64,000 bases of DNA from Streptomyces sp. NBC_00335 (GCF_036127095.1 NZ_CP108006.1:5137501-5201500); one strand, 5' to 3'. Shown: positions 51,407 through 61,304, counted from the stretch's first letter. The notes: a model not told the origin generated them from the letters alone. Numbers and translations are program-made.

Positions 51407-52627
51407 TCAGCTCAGCCGCTCGATGATCATGGCCATGCCCTGACCGCCGCCGACGCACATGGTTTCGAGGCCGAACTGCTTGTCGTGGAACTGCAGGCTG
51501 TTGATCAGCGTGCCCGTGATGCGCGCGCCGGTCATCCCGAACGGGTGACCGATGGCGATGGCCCCGCCGTTGACGTTCAGCTTCTCCAGCGGGATCTCCA
51601 GGTCCCGGTAGGAGGGGATCACCTGGGCCGCGAAGGCCTCGTTGATCTCGAACAGGTCGATGTCGCCGACGGTCAGGCCCGCCCGCTTCAGCGCCTGCTT
51701 GGAGGCCTCGACCGGGCCCAGGCCCATGATCTCGGGGGACAGGCCGGTGACGCCGGTGGAGACGATGCGGGCCAGCGGGGTCAGGCCCAGCTCGCGCGCC
51801 TTGGTGTCGCTCATGACGACCAGGGCAGCGGCGCCGTCGTTCAGCGGACAGCAGTTGCCGGCCGTGACCAGGCCGTCGGGGCGGAAGACGGGCTTGAGGC
51901 CCTGGACGGCCTCCAGGGTGACCCCGGCGCGGGGGCCGTCGTCCTGCGAGACGACCGTGCCGTCCGGGGTGGTGACCGGGGTGATCTCGCGGGCCCAGAA
52001 GCCGTTCTTGATGGCTTCCTCGGCCAGGTTCTGCGAGCGCACGCCGAACTCGTCCATGTCGGCGCGGGTCACGCCCTTGAGCCGGGCCAGGTTCTCCGCG
52101 GTCTGCCCCATCCCGATGTACGCGTCGGGGGTGCGGCCGTCCTCGCGCGGGTCCTGCCAGGAGGAGCCGGTGGACTCGCCGACCTCCTTGGTGCGGGCCT
52201 CGGACTCGGCGAAGAGCGGGTTGTGCGTGCCCGGGATGCCGTCGGAGGAGCCGTTCACGGACCGGGAGACCATCTCGACGCCCGCGGAGATGAAGACGTC
52301 GCCCTCGCCCGCCTTGATGGCGTGCAGCGCCATCCGGGAGGTCTGGAGCGAGGAGGCGCAGTAGCGGGTGATCGTGGTGGCGGGCAGGTGGTCCATGCCC
52401 ATCTGCACCGCGACGATCCGGCCGAGGTTGTGGCCCTGCTCGCCGCCCGGCAGGCCGCAGCCCAGCATCAGGTCGTCGATCTCGCGCGGGTCCAGCCCGG
52501 GGACCTTGGCGAGGGCGGCCTGGATGATCGTGGCGGTCAGATCGTCCGGGCGGACGTCCTTGAGGGATCCCTTGAAGGCGCGACCGATCGGCGAACGGGC
52601 GGTGGAAACGATGACGGCTTCGGGCAT
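51407..52627 (-). CDS. Acetyl-CoA acetyltransferase (thiolase)
   Basis: A 406-residue thiolase. The acyl-accepting Cys90 is in TRYCASSLQT; the catalytic His is in GGAIAIGHPFGMTGAR and the second Cys in ETMCVGGGQGMA. The start MPEAVIVSTARSPIGRAFKG is typical; GGAG precedes ATG 52627. It condenses or cleaves acyl-CoA units, in fatty-acid degradation or precursor supply. It is probably single-gene, as its upstream neighbour (52695-53768) is on the same strand 67 bases away and unrelated. Confidence 0.94.
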   Translation of the reverse strand: MPEAVIVSTARSPIGRAFKGSLKDVRPDDLTATIIQAALAKVPGLDPREIDDLMLGCGLPGGEQGHNLGRIVAVQMGMDHLPATTITRYCASSLQTSRMALHAIKAGEGDVFISAGVEMVSRSVNGSSDGIPGTHNPLFAESEARTKEVGESTGSSWQDPREDGRTPDAYIGMGQTAENLARLKGVTRADMDEFGVRSQNLAEEAIKNGFWAREITPVTTPDGTVVSQDDGPRAGVTLEAVQGLKPVFRPDGLVTAGNCCPLNDGAAALVVMSDTKARELGLTPLARIVSTGVTGLSPEIMGLGPVEASKQALKRAGLTVGDIDLFEINEAFAAQVIPSYRDLEIPLEKLNVNGGAIAIGHPFGMTGARITGTLINSLQFHDKQFGLETMCVGGGQGMAMIIERLS

Positions 52628-52694
52628 CGGGGCTCCAAGGGAGGTGGTGTCGTACCGGGACCGCATGCGAAGTTACCGCCCCGTACCGTCGAGG

Positions 52695-53768
52695 TCACTG
52701 CCCTTGCGATGTGACTCCGGTCGCTCTGGGCGCCTCCGCGCTGCCGCCCGCCGCGCCGCCGGCCGGCGCGGCTCCTCCAGTCTGCTCCGTGAGGTCCTCG
52801 CCCGGCACCCGGCGCCTGCGCCGGTATTTGAGCAGGGCCCACGGGCCGCGGGCCCCGGTCACCTCCGTGCCGGCCTGGCCCGCCGCGGCCGAGGCGGCCT
52901 TGGCCACCGGGAGCATGTCCTCGTTGCGCGAGACGTCCAGCCGGTCGGACTCGGGCCAGACGCCCAGGGCGGCGCACAGGGTCGGCAGTATGGCCATCGC
53001 GGCGGTCGCGTACCCCTCCGCCGACGGGTGGTAGGAGTCCGGTCCGAACATCTCGCGGGGGTTCGCCGCGAACTCCGTTCCCATCAGGTCGCCGATCGAG
53101 ACGGTACGGGCGCCCAGCGCGAGCACCCCGATCGTCTGGGCGGCGGCCAGCTGGCGCGAGACCCGGCGGGCCAGCCACCGCAGCGGCTGGTACACCGGCT
53201 CGATGGTGCCGAGGTCCGGGCAGGTGCCGACCACCACCTCGGAGCCCGCGAGCCGCAGCCGGCGTACGGCCGCGGTCAGCAGCCGCACCGACTGGGTGGG
53301 CGGCATCCGGCGGGTCACGTCATTGGCGCCGATCATGATCACGCACACGTCGGGGGCCGGGCCGTCACCATCCAGCAGCAGCCCCGTCTGGCGGTCCAGG
53401 TCGTCCGACATGGCACCCGAGAGCGCCACGTTGCGCAGCTCGACCGGCCGCTCGGCCACCGCCGCCAGCCCCGAGGCCAGCAGGGCGCCCGGAGTCTGCC
53501 GGGCCCGCCGCACCCCCAGCCCGGCGGCCGTGGAATCGCCCAGCACGCCGAACCGCAGCGGGCCCGGACTCAGCTCGGGGCCGCCGAACTCGCTCCCGTA
53601 CAGCCCGTCCGCGCGCGGCGGATCCGGCAGGCCGGTGCCGACGGTCCGCTTGGCGAACTGCATCTCCGCCACCACCAGGCCCACCGCGGCCGCTCCGACG
53701 AGCCCGAGCCCGCCACCGCCGTACGCCGCTCCCGCCGCGATGCGGCGGGCCGTCCTCGCCCTGGACAC
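52695..53768 (-). CDS. SGNH/GDSL-family hydrolase with membrane anchor
   Basis: A 357-residue protein from GTG 53768. An N-terminal hydrophobic helix (about residues 12-36) is followed by an SGNH domain: catalytic Ser in FGVLGDSTAAGLGV, oxyanion Asn in MIGANDVTRR and the Asp-His pair in FGPDSYHPSAEGY. The last 70 residues are Arg-, Gly- and Ala-rich. Esterase or deacetylase activity outside the membrane on a lipid or polysaccharide ester is likely. It is divergent from the cystathionine beta-synthase gene. Confidence 0.88.
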   Translation of the reverse strand: MSRARTARRIAAGAAYGGGGLGLVGAAAVGLVVAEMQFAKRTVGTGLPDPPRADGLYGSEFGGPELSPGPLRFGVLGDSTAAGLGVRRARQTPGALLASGLAAVAERPVELRNVALSGAMSDDLDRQTGLLLDGDGPAPDVCVIMIGANDVTRRMPPTQSVRLLTAAVRRLRLAGSEVVVGTCPDLGTIEPVYQPLRWLARRVSRQLAAAQTIGVLALGARTVSIGDLMGTEFAANPREMFGPDSYHPSAEGYATAAMAILPTLCAALGVWPESDRLDVSRNEDMLPVAKAASAAAGQAGTEVTGARGPWALLKYRRRRRVPGEDLTEQTGGAAPAGGAAGGSAEAPRATGVTSQGQ

Positions 53769-53935
53769 CCTTCAAGCCACCTTCTCGGTCCCTTGGCCGG
53801 ATCCCTGCGTCGCATTCGCCGACCCCGCCGTCCTGTTGACCTACCTGCCCCGTACGGCCGGTCGGCCAATCCCTTTCCGCATAGTCTGGCCGTGCCTCCC
53901 GGAGAACCCGTGGAGTCCCCTCCTTGGAGAACATG

Positions 53936-55321
53936 GTGCAATTCCACGACTCGATGATCAGCCTCGTCGGCAACACCCCGCTGGTGAAGCTCAACCGTGT
54001 GACCGAAGGCCTCCAGGCCACCGTGCTGGCCAAGGTCGAGTACTTCAATCCCGGCGGATCCGTGAAGGACCGGATCGCCGTCAGGATGATCGAGGCCGCC
54101 GAACAGAGCGGAGCCCTCAAGCCCGGCGGCACCATCGTGGAGCCCACGAGCGGCAACACGGGTGTAGGACTCGCCATCGTGGCCCAGCAGAAGGGCTACA
54201 AGTGCATCTTCGTCTGCCCCGACAAGGTCTCGGCTGACAAGATCAACGTGATGCGCGCGTACGGCGCCGAGGTCGTGGTCTGCCCGACCGCCGTCGACCC
54301 CGAGCACCCGGACTCGTACTACAACGTGTCCGACCGCCTCGTGCGCGAGACCCCGGGCGCCTGGAAGCCCGACCAGTACAGCAACGCGAACAACTCGCGC
54401 TCGCACTACGAGACCACCGGCCCCGAGCTCTGGGAGCAGACGGCGGGGAAGATCACCCACTTCGTCGCCGGCGTCGGCACGGGCGGCACGATCTCGGGCA
54501 CCGGCCGGTACCTCAAGGAGGCCTCCGACGGCCGCGTGAAGATCATCGGCGCGGACCCCGAGGGCTCGGTCTACTCCGGCGGCTCGGGCCGCCCGTACCT
54601 CGTCGAGGGCGTCGGCGAGGACTTCTGGCCGACCGCCTACGACCCGACCGTGACCGACGAGATCATCGCGGTGTCCGACAAGGACTCCTTCCAGATGACC
54701 CGCCGCCTCGCCAAGGAGGAGGGCCTGCTCGTCGGCGGCTCCTGCGGCATGGCGGTCGTCGCCGCGCTGCGGGCGGCCGAGGGCCTCGGCCCGGACGACG
54801 TGGTCGTCGTCTTGCTCCCGGACAGCGGGCGCGGCTACATCAGCAAGATCTTCAACGACGAGTGGATGGCCGGACACGGCTTCCTGGAGGACGCGGGCCC
54901 CTCGGCCCGCATCCGGGACGTGCTCGCGGACAAGGCGGGCGGCATTCCCTCCCTGGTCCACATGCACCCCGAGGAGACCGTCGGGGAGGCCATCGAGGTG
55001 CTGCGCGAGTACGGCGTCTCGCAGATGCCGATCGTCAAGCCGGGCGCCGGTCACCCCGACGTGATGGCGGCCGAGGTCATCGGCTCCGTGGTCGAGAAGG
55101 AGCTGCTGGCGGCGCTGTTCGCGGGCGGCGCCTCCCTCGGTGACCCGCTGGAGAAGCACATGAGCGCGCCGCTGCCGCAGGTCGGCTCGGGCGAGCCGGT
55201 CTCCGAGCTGATGGCGGTGCTCGGCGAGGCCGACGCGGCGATCGTGCTGGTCGAGGGCAAGCCGACCGGTGTGGTGAGCCGTCAGGACCTGCTGGCGTTC
55301 CTGGCCAAGGGCGCCAAGTAG
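53936..55321 (+). CDS. cbs: Cystathionine beta-synthase
   Basis: A 461-residue PLP enzyme. The PLP lysine is Lys44 in NPGGSVKDRIA, the substrate loop is PTSGNTGVGLA, and the phosphate-binding loop is GVGTGGTISGTG. Two CBS domains at the C-terminus (from about residue 340: LVHMHPEETVGEAIEVLREYGVSQMP, then GEPVSELMAVLGEADAAIVLVEGKPTGVVSRQDLL) suggest allosteric control. It condenses serine and homocysteine to cystathionine. GTG 53936 fits the GGAG site (spacing 6); ATG 53933 is too close. Confidence 0.94.
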   Translation: MQFHDSMISLVGNTPLVKLNRVTEGLQATVLAKVEYFNPGGSVKDRIAVRMIEAAEQSGALKPGGTIVEPTSGNTGVGLAIVAQQKGYKCIFVCPDKVSADKINVMRAYGAEVVVCPTAVDPEHPDSYYNVSDRLVRETPGAWKPDQYSNANNSRSHYETTGPELWEQTAGKITHFVAGVGTGGTISGTGRYLKEASDGRVKIIGADPEGSVYSGGSGRPYLVEGVGEDFWPTAYDPTVTDEIIAVSDKDSFQMTRRLAKEEGLLVGGSCGMAVVAALRAAEGLGPDDVVVVLLPDSGRGYISKIFNDEWMAGHGFLEDAGPSARIRDVLADKAGGIPSLVHMHPEETVGEAIEVLREYGVSQMPIVKPGAGHPDVMAAEVIGSVVEKELLAALFAGGASLGDPLEKHMSAPLPQVGSGEPVSELMAVLGEADAAIVLVEGKPTGVVSRQDLLAFLAKGAK

Positions 55322-55692
55322 CCCGTACGAGGCTGCGTTCGAGTCCGCGTTCGGGTCCGGGTACGGGCCCGCGCGCGGACGACGCGCAAACGGTACGGGC
55401 CCGACACGTGACGGCAGCACCCGCTTAACAAGGCTCCGGCACAGTGGTGGTTGTCGGCAGGGAAGCCCGGGAAACCGGGACCCGGCCGGCACCACGAACG
55501 GCGTCGGCGCACCTCCGGAGCGGCTCCCGGACCGCGTTGGACGCCACGGACGCGCGGACGGCCCTGACCCGGCCCGTGTCCTGCGCGGGGACCGCCGTCG
55601 TCCCGCCCCCGGGAAACCGGGGTGCGGCGGTCCCCGCGCATAAACATGTCCGCGGGCGGCCAGCCGGGTTTTCTCTCCGCGCTGTCTGCCCG
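55322..55692. other. Gene-free region between cbs and a small membrane-protein gene
   Basis: 371 bases without a credible gene. GCCCGTAC at 55321-55328 can pair with GTACGGGC at 55361-55368 or with a second copy at 55393-55400, so alternative hairpins could end cbs transcription. The rest shows only short GC-rich direct repeats. Confidence 0.45.
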
Positions 55693-56082
55693 TCAGTCCA
55701 GCTGATCGGTACCGCGCTCGCCGCGGAGGAGCCCGCGGAACTTCGCCGCGTGGACGTAGTTGACGCCCAGGATGCCGAGCCAGGCCACGACCAGGCCGCT
55801 CAGACCGGCCTGTGCGGCGCCGATCGCGGACAGCGGGATCGCCAGCACCAGGGTGATGATCGCGAAGCCGAAGCGCTCGCCGAAGTTGCCTTCCGCGGAG
55901 TCCGCCGCGCCCGGACCGGTGCCGCGGGCCGCGGAGAGCCGCTCCTCCGCGAGGCGCCGGCGCACCTGCGTGTCGACCTTCTCCACGAACGAGTCCACCA
56001 GCGCGGCCTCGTACTCCGCCCCCAGCTCCCGCCGGGCGTCGAGCGTGGCGGAGAGTTCCTTCTTCAGCTCTTGCGACTCCAT
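55693..56082 (-). CDS. Small membrane protein
   Basis: A 129-residue protein. The first 65 residues form charged helices (MESQELKKELSATLDARRELG, VDSFVEKVDTQVRRRLAEERL). Two hydrophobic helices follow (GFAIITLVLAIPLSAIGAAQ, LSGLVVAWLGILGVNYVHAA). It starts 9 bases after the MFS gene stop on the same strand, so the two are co-transcribed. It resembles actinobacterial proteins of integral membrane type with no assigned role. Confidence 0.78.
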   Translation of the reverse strand: MESQELKKELSATLDARRELGAEYEAALVDSFVEKVDTQVRRRLAEERLSAARGTGPGAADSAEGNFGERFGFAIITLVLAIPLSAIGAAQAGLSGLVVAWLGILGVNYVHAAKFRGLLRGERGTDQLD

Positions 56083-56091
56083 CCCGTCACC

Positions 56092-57354
56092 CTAGGAGCC
56101 GCCGTCCTTGCCGGCACTGGGGATAGCCCCCGTATCGCGCCGCACGAGCCCGCGGACGGGCCGGACGACGATGAGGGCGAGGGCGCAGCCGAGGCTGATC
56201 GCGGCGCCGGCCAGCAGGAGCGGGCGGACGCCGAAGAGGCTGCTCGCCGGGCCCGAGAGGACCTGGCCGAGGGGGATGGCGAGGATCGAACCGCCCACCT
56301 CGTACGCCGTCACGCGGTTGAGCCGGTCCTCGGGGATCTGGGTCTGCACCGTGGTGGACCACTGGACGCCCCAGAACGCCCAGCCCACACCGCTGATCGC
56401 GTAACCGAGCATGAGCAGCGGCAGGGCCGGAACCAGGGCCGCGGCCAGCGGCATCATCGGGAACAGGAACATCGCGAAGCCGCCGCCGAGCAGCGGGCGG
56501 GCCGGGCGGAGCCGGATCGCGACGAGCCCGCCGAGGACGCAGCCGGCCCCGAAGGCGCCCTCCGCGTACCCGAAGGCGGCCTTGCCGTGCTCGGCGATGA
56601 TCGAGGCCGCGCCGAGCGGGGTGAGCGGCCCCCAGACGAAGACCCCGAGCACCCACCAGATCAGGATCACCGTCCACAGCCAGGACCTGGAGCGGAACTC
56701 GTCCCAGCCCTCCCGCAGGTTCGTGAGGGTGGACTGCGAGCGGTCGGGTGCGAAGCGGGGGAGCCGCAGCGCGAGCAGGCAGACCCCGCTGATCGCGAAG
56801 GTGGCGGCGTCGATCACGAAGACCCAGGCCGTCGAGGTGGCGGCGACGAGGACGCCGGCGAGCGCCGGCCCGGCCATCGTGGCCATCCCCTGGCTCACCC
56901 GCAGCACCCCGTTGGCCTGGGTGGGGTCGGTGGAGACCTGGGGGACGAGGCTGGAGGTGCCCGGCTGGAACATCGCGGTCGCGATGCCGCCGAGGACCGA
57001 TCCTCCGATGACGAACCACAGGGTGGGGTGGCCGAGCCAGAGGTACACGGCGAAGGAGCCCTGCGCCACGCACCGGACCGCGTCGGCGCCGATCATCTGC
57101 GGCAGGGGGTGGAAACGGTCCGCGATCACCCCGCCGAACACGATGAAGAGGGCGAAGGACCCCATCCAGGCGCCCAGCGCGTACCCGATGCCGCTCACCC
57201 CGTAGCCGAGGGAGATCATCGCGACGGCCAGGGCGACCGGCATCATCATGTCGCCCAGCATCGACACGATGCGGGCGGTGAAGAACAAGCCGAAGTTCCT
57301 GGTCCACAGGCGGGTTCCGGGCAGGGGTGGGGCGGAGACGGACGAAGTCACCAT
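56092..57354 (-). CDS. MFS transporter, EntS/MFS_3 type
   Basis: A 420-residue protein with 12 membrane helices. MFS loop blocks are seen in VFGGVIADRFHP and in the second half GGLVAIRLRPARP. The sequence pattern (FGLFFTARIVSMLGDMMMPVALAVAMISLG, SLVPQVSTDPTQANGVLRVSQGMATMAGPALAG) fits the MFS_3/enterobactin-exporter-like group, often linked to siderophore or macrolide efflux. ATG 57354 is chosen; TTG 57363 is in frame. It is transcribed before the small membrane-protein gene. Confidence 0.88.
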   Translation of the reverse strand: MVTSSVSAPPLPGTRLWTRNFGLFFTARIVSMLGDMMMPVALAVAMISLGYGVSGIGYALGAWMGSFALFIVFGGVIADRFHPLPQMIGADAVRCVAQGSFAVYLWLGHPTLWFVIGGSVLGGIATAMFQPGTSSLVPQVSTDPTQANGVLRVSQGMATMAGPALAGVLVAATSTAWVFVIDAATFAISGVCLLALRLPRFAPDRSQSTLTNLREGWDEFRSRSWLWTVILIWWVLGVFVWGPLTPLGAASIIAEHGKAAFGYAEGAFGAGCVLGGLVAIRLRPARPLLGGGFAMFLFPMMPLAAALVPALPLLMLGYAISGVGWAFWGVQWSTTVQTQIPEDRLNRVTAYEVGGSILAIPLGQVLSGPASSLFGVRPLLLAGAAISLGCALALIVVRPVRGLVRRDTGAIPSAGKDGGS

Positions 57355-57473
57355 GAGGGCCAATTCACTTGAATTCGGTGGGGGTTGACCGGGTGGAGCT
57401 CGGCGGCCGGCCCTTGAGGATCAAGCGCCGGCCGCGGGCCGGTCAAGCGAATTGAGCCCCGGTGGCGTCTTCG

Positions 57474-58592
57474 TCAGGCGCCGCTTCCCGCCCGCGAGGC
57501 GCGGATCGCGTTCACCAGCCCGGTCACGAGGTTCGCCCGTTCCGCCATGGACCCGATCACGAGGTACTCGTGGTCGGCGTGGGCGCCGCCCCCGACCGCG
57601 CCCAGGCCGTCGAGCGTCGGCACCCCCAGGGCCGCCGTGAAGTTGCCGTCGCTCCCACCGCCGACCGCCGTGCCTTCGAGGCCGGGAAGCAGGTCCAGCG
57701 CCATGGCGAACAGCTCGGTCGACGCCGACTCGGGCATCGGGGGGCGGCCGACCGCACCCTGAACCGTGATCTCCGCCTCTGCGAGATGCGGAGTCAGGGC
57801 TGCGAACGCGGACTCGATCCGGGCCTTCTCGTCGGACGACTCGACCCGGACGTCGACGATCAGGGAAGCCTCTGCCGGAACGACGTTGTCCAGGGTTCCC
57901 GCGGACGCGACGGTCGGAGTGACGGTCGTGCCGACCTCGGGCCGCCCGAGCGCTGCGATGTCCAGCACCTGGTGCGCCGCTTCGATCAGGGCGTTGACTC
58001 CGGCCGCAGGCTCAAGGCCCGCGTGCGATGCCCGGCCCTTGACGGTGACCTGGAACGTTCCGCAGCCCTTCCTGCCGGTCTTCAGCGCGCCGCCGTCCGC
58101 CGCACCCTCGAAGACGAGCACGGCGCCGCAGGCGCGCGCCCGTTCCTCGATGAGAGCACGCGAAGTGCGGGAACCGACCTCTTCGTCGGCGGTCACCAGG
58201 ATCTCGACACCCGATCGGTCATCGAGTGCCGCAAGTCCGTGGACGGCCTGCACCAGACCGCCGAGCATGTCGAAGACCCCCGGACCGGTCGCGTGCCCGC
58301 CCTCCACCTTGAAGGGGCGGCGTTCCAGGGTCCCGAGCGGAAACACCGTGTCGTGGTGTCCGAGAATCAGAACCCTCGGGTCGCCGCCGCCGGACCAGTG
58401 GACGTGGGGCCCGGCATCGCTGTGGACGAGAACGGCCTGCCCGCCGAGCCGACTCTCGATGAGACCGGCGACTACCTTGGCCGATGAGCTCAAGGCTTCG
58501 AGATCACGCGAGGGAGATTCGACCTCGACGAGTGTCCTGAGATCTTCGAGCATCGTCTCGACATTCACGGCCATGGCCTTGCGCATCGTCAT
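57474..58592 (-). CDS. M20 family metallopeptidase (CPG2/ArgE-like)
   Basis: A 372-residue dizinc peptidase. The metal motifs are LGHHDTVFPLG, a bridging Asp in GPGVFDMLGGL, TADEEVGSRTSR (Glu-Glu) and the C-terminal GGGAHADHEYL. The dimerisation domain has KGRASHAGLEPAAGVNALIEAAHQV. It is like glutamate carboxypeptidases and deacetylases of the M20A group. Its ATG overlaps the stop of the upstream ATP-grasp gene, so it belongs to the five-gene cluster. It may remove a protecting group or degrade the product for self-resistance; this is inference. Confidence 0.88.
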   Translation of the reverse strand: MTMRKAMAVNVETMLEDLRTLVEVESPSRDLEALSSSAKVVAGLIESRLGGQAVLVHSDAGPHVHWSGGGDPRVLILGHHDTVFPLGTLERRPFKVEGGHATGPGVFDMLGGLVQAVHGLAALDDRSGVEILVTADEEVGSRTSRALIEERARACGAVLVFEGAADGGALKTGRKGCGTFQVTVKGRASHAGLEPAAGVNALIEAAHQVLDIAALGRPEVGTTVTPTVASAGTLDNVVPAEASLIVDVRVESSDEKARIESAFAALTPHLAEAEITVQGAVGRPPMPESASTELFAMALDLLPGLEGTAVGGGSDGNFTAALGVPTLDGLGAVGGGAHADHEYLVIGSMAERANLVTGLVNAIRASRAGSGA

Positions 58593-60004
58593 ACCGGGAG
58601 GCTACCTGCGATGAGAACGGTGTTCATGGCCGAGCCCTGCAGGGCATTGATGACCTGCCCGCCGCCGGGGCAACTGTGCCGGACGAAGATGTTGGAGATC
58701 TGCCGGCCGAAAAGGAACGGTCCCAGCACGAAGGGCACCGATTCGCTGCGCACCGTGCCTGTTCGATCGTCGTAGAACGCCATGTCCGTCCGGTCGGCCT
58801 GTACGAAGCGCTGGAGGACGTGGCCGCCCTTGGCCACGGCGCGGCGCAGGGCGGTTCGCCAGGTCTCGTCATCCACGGCCCGGCCCAGAACGACCCCGTC
58901 ACCGCCGTGTCCGTTCGCGGGCTTCAGCACCCAGTCCTGCCGGTCGGGGATCACTTGACGAACGGTGTCCTCCTGCTCCGGGGTGACTGCGACGGTCAGC
59001 GGCAGATGCGTGTGAACGAACTGCCGGTCCTCCGGTGCGAGGCGCTCGATGTCCTCCCAGAGCCAGGCGAGTACGGCCTTGTTGCTCAGCAGCCAGCTCG
59101 CCTCCGGGGTATGCATCTGAACGGCTCCGTGCTGGACGGAGTTGATCAGTGCGGTGAAACCCGCCGAGGGCGGCTCGACGGCTGTGATGAACAGCCGCAG
59201 TACGGCATCGAAGCGCGTTTCACCGGAAACCAGCCGGAAGTCGGCATCGTTGCCCAACTCGCGCCACGGGCAGGGAACCGCGACGATGCCGAGACGCCGG
59301 GCACTGTCGACCATCGGCTGGTGACGGCGGATCCGATCGGCCTCGGTGGCCGCGCCGGGGAGAATTCCGTGCGCGTACATCGGAATGGCGAGGTGCACCT
59401 CCCCCGCTCCGTCGAACTGAGCCCGGATCTGCGCGAACCGCGAGTCGACCGCGGACGGTGGAACGGTGAGGCTCAATTCGGGCAGCTCGGCTTCGAGCAC
59501 CGAATGGAAACGGCTGGAGACCAGGTCGGCCTGTGCCGTTCCGCCGACGGCACCATCGATGTTGATCTCTACGAACTTGGGTATGCCCCGTTCCAGCACC
59601 ACATCGGGACGAGTCGCCTCGATGAGGTGGTCGCCGAGCGGCTCGTCCTTCCGAAGGAGTGGCATCTGCTCGGCCGGAACGCCGAGCAGGTCCAGCAGCT
59701 CTCCGGCCGTACCGGCCCGTCGCCGGCAAGCCTCCAGGACCAGCACGGCGAGGCGGTCGCTGAGCTCTCCGAGTTCCTGGTGGAATGCCGCGCTGAACAC
59801 CATGGGCCGCAGCGGCCACCACGGCCCGGCGGCTCCCGCAACGCCGTCGAAGACATGGCCATAGCGCTGCTGTGCTGCGCCATGAGCGCGGTCCTGCCAC
59901 GATGCAGGAAGCCGAGGCCACAGGTCGGCGCCGAGATGGGGCGAACTCTTGAGCTCCACGGGTCTGTTGATCTCCTCGTCGTTGTCAGCGTGGCCGATGG
60001 CCAC
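58589..60004 (-). CDS. ATP-grasp ligase, circularly permuted/glutathionylspermidine-synthase-like
   Basis: A 471-residue protein from GTG 60004, which has GGAG nine bases upstream. An ATP-grasp core lies in the second half: DRQDWVLKPANGHGGDGVVLGRAVDDETW with the ATP-binding Lys. A metal-ligand-like FVEINIDGAVGG appears earlier, suggesting permuted order. Conserved His and Arg blocks (IRRHQPMVDSARR, LQRFVQADRTDMAFYDD) follow. It probably forms an amide bond between a carboxylate and an amine. It is translationally coupled to the M20 gene downstream, and 67 bases follow the MFS stop. Confidence 0.8.
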   Translation of the reverse strand: MAIGHADNDEEINRPVELKSSPHLGADLWPRLPASWQDRAHGAAQQRYGHVFDGVAGAAGPWWPLRPMVFSAAFHQELGELSDRLAVLVLEACRRRAGTAGELLDLLGVPAEQMPLLRKDEPLGDHLIEATRPDVVLERGIPKFVEINIDGAVGGTAQADLVSSRFHSVLEAELPELSLTVPPSAVDSRFAQIRAQFDGAGEVHLAIPMYAHGILPGAATEADRIRRHQPMVDSARRLGIVAVPCPWRELGNDADFRLVSGETRFDAVLRLFITAVEPPSAGFTALINSVQHGAVQMHTPEASWLLSNKAVLAWLWEDIERLAPEDRQFVHTHLPLTVAVTPEQEDTVRQVIPDRQDWVLKPANGHGGDGVVLGRAVDDETWRTALRRAVAKGGHVLQRFVQADRTDMAFYDDRTGTVRSESVPFVLGPFLFGRQISNIFVRHSCPGGGQVINALQGSAMNTVLIAGSLPV

Positions 60005-60071
60005 GGCACGTGCTCCGGCCGGTTCTGTCGGCCGGCATTCGTGTATCCAGGGGTTTCCACACCTGCCGATG

Positions 60072-61304
60072 TCAGGAACTCGTGGCCATCGCGGGCAGGT
60101 CACGCATGGTGCGCAGCGGCGATGCGAGGACCCACAGAGTGGACAGGGCCATTCCTGCCACGGCTACGGCCACTGCCAACCGCACGCCGCCCCATTCGCC
60201 AAGGGCGCCGCCGATGAGCCCGCCGAGCGGGAGGACGCCCCAGATCAGGAAGCGAACGGTGGCGTTCATCCTGGACAGCATCTCCGGGGGGCAGATCCTC
60301 TGGCGGAAGCTGACCTGCGCCACGTTGTAGATGACCAGCCCGAAATTCACGATGAACCACGAAACGCCGAACAGCACGGTTCCCCAGCCACCTGATCCGA
60401 GCGGAAGCAAGAAGCCGAAGGGCATGCAGGCGGCGAGGGACAGCCAGATCACCCGGGCGGGCCCGGCCCAGTCGGATATCTTGCGGGCGGATATCGCACC
60501 GACGAATCCGCCGATCCCGCCGGAGGCCATCAGAGCACCGGCCGCCCAATCCGGCTGGTTCATGGCATCGACGAGCAACACCACCAGCAGCGGCGAAGCA
60601 ACTGCGTAGAAGAAGTTGAACGTTGCTGAAGTGCCGGTGAGCGCCCGCATGAGCGGGTCGCCGAGCACATAGCGCAGACCGGCCTTGATCTCGGGAATCA
60701 TGGGCTTGCGGGCGCGTGCTGCCGGTGGCGGGGATTCTTCCCGGATGCGGTTCAGGCTGGCGGCAGACACGAGGTAGCACAAGGCCTGTACCCCCACCGC
60801 GTTCGCCGAGGACATCAGGCCGGTCAGGCCGCCTCCGGCCGCGGGGCCGGCTACCTGGGCCACCGTGCGACTGCTCTCCAGACGTGCGTTGCCCTCCGTC
60901 AGATGGGCCGGGCCCACCAGCGGTACCAGGTAGGACTGGTAGGCGACGTCGAAGAAGACCGTGGCGCAACCGCCGAGCAGGCCGATGACCAGCAACTGGC
61001 TCAAGGTCAGGCAGTCCAGCCACCATGCCAAGGGGACGCTGAGCAGCAACAGCGCCCGGACGACGTCCGAGAGGACCATGACCGTGCGAGGCGGCATCCG
61101 GTCGACCAGGACACCGGCCGGCAGCCCGATGACCAGGAAGGCGACGGACTGTACGGCGTACAGCAGGCCCATCTCGAACGGCGTCGCGGCCAGCGCGGTC
61201 ATCGCGACCAACGGCATGGCCACCCGGTTGACATGCGTACCGAACTGGCTCGCGGTCTGCCCGACCCACAGGCAGCGGAAGCCCTGGTGCCGCAGCAGGC
61301 TCAT
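60072..61304 (-). CDS. MFS exporter of the cluster
   Basis: A 410-residue protein with 12 membrane helices. The first half has FRCLWVGQTASQFGTHVNRVAMPLVAMTAL and the loop GLPAGVLVDRMPPRTVMVLSD; the second half has GGFVGAISARKISDWAGPARV. This is the MFS_3-type efflux pattern. Its ATG overlaps the stop of the upstream ATP-grasp gene (61301-61304), fixing it in the operon. Export of the cluster product is the natural inference. Confidence 0.88.
   Translation of the reverse strand: MSLLRHQGFRCLWVGQTASQFGTHVNRVAMPLVAMTALAATPFEMGLLYAVQSVAFLVIGLPAGVLVDRMPPRTVMVLSDVVRALLLLSVPLAWWLDCLTLSQLLVIGLLGGCATVFFDVAYQSYLVPLVGPAHLTEGNARLESSRTVAQVAGPAAGGGLTGLMSSANAVGVQALCYLVSAASLNRIREESPPPAARARKPMIPEIKAGLRYVLGDPLMRALTGTSATFNFFYAVASPLLVVLLVDAMNQPDWAAGALMASGGIGGFVGAISARKISDWAGPARVIWLSLAACMPFGFLLPLGSGGWGTVLFGVSWFIVNFGLVIYNVAQVSFRQRICPPEMLSRMNATVRFLIWGVLPLGGLIGGALGEWGGVRLAVAVAVAGMALSTLWVLASPLRTMRDLPAMATSS

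Noticed and set aside
53924..53935. TTG 53924 or ATG 53933 as start of cystathionine beta-synthase
   Set aside because: The GGAG site sits inside or too close to these codons; GTG 53936 has correct spacing and matches the family N-terminus.
55282..55647. Leftward open frame of about 120 codons overlapping the cbs end
   Set aside because: Its sequence is Arg/Thr dipeptide-rich from repeated DNA, it overlaps a firm gene and shows no ribosome-binding site.
57364..57473. Attachment site or IS end to the left of the ATP-grasp cluster
   Set aside because: Only a diverged scattered intergenic repeat and a short AATTC-rich stretch are visible; no direct repeat or tRNA end.
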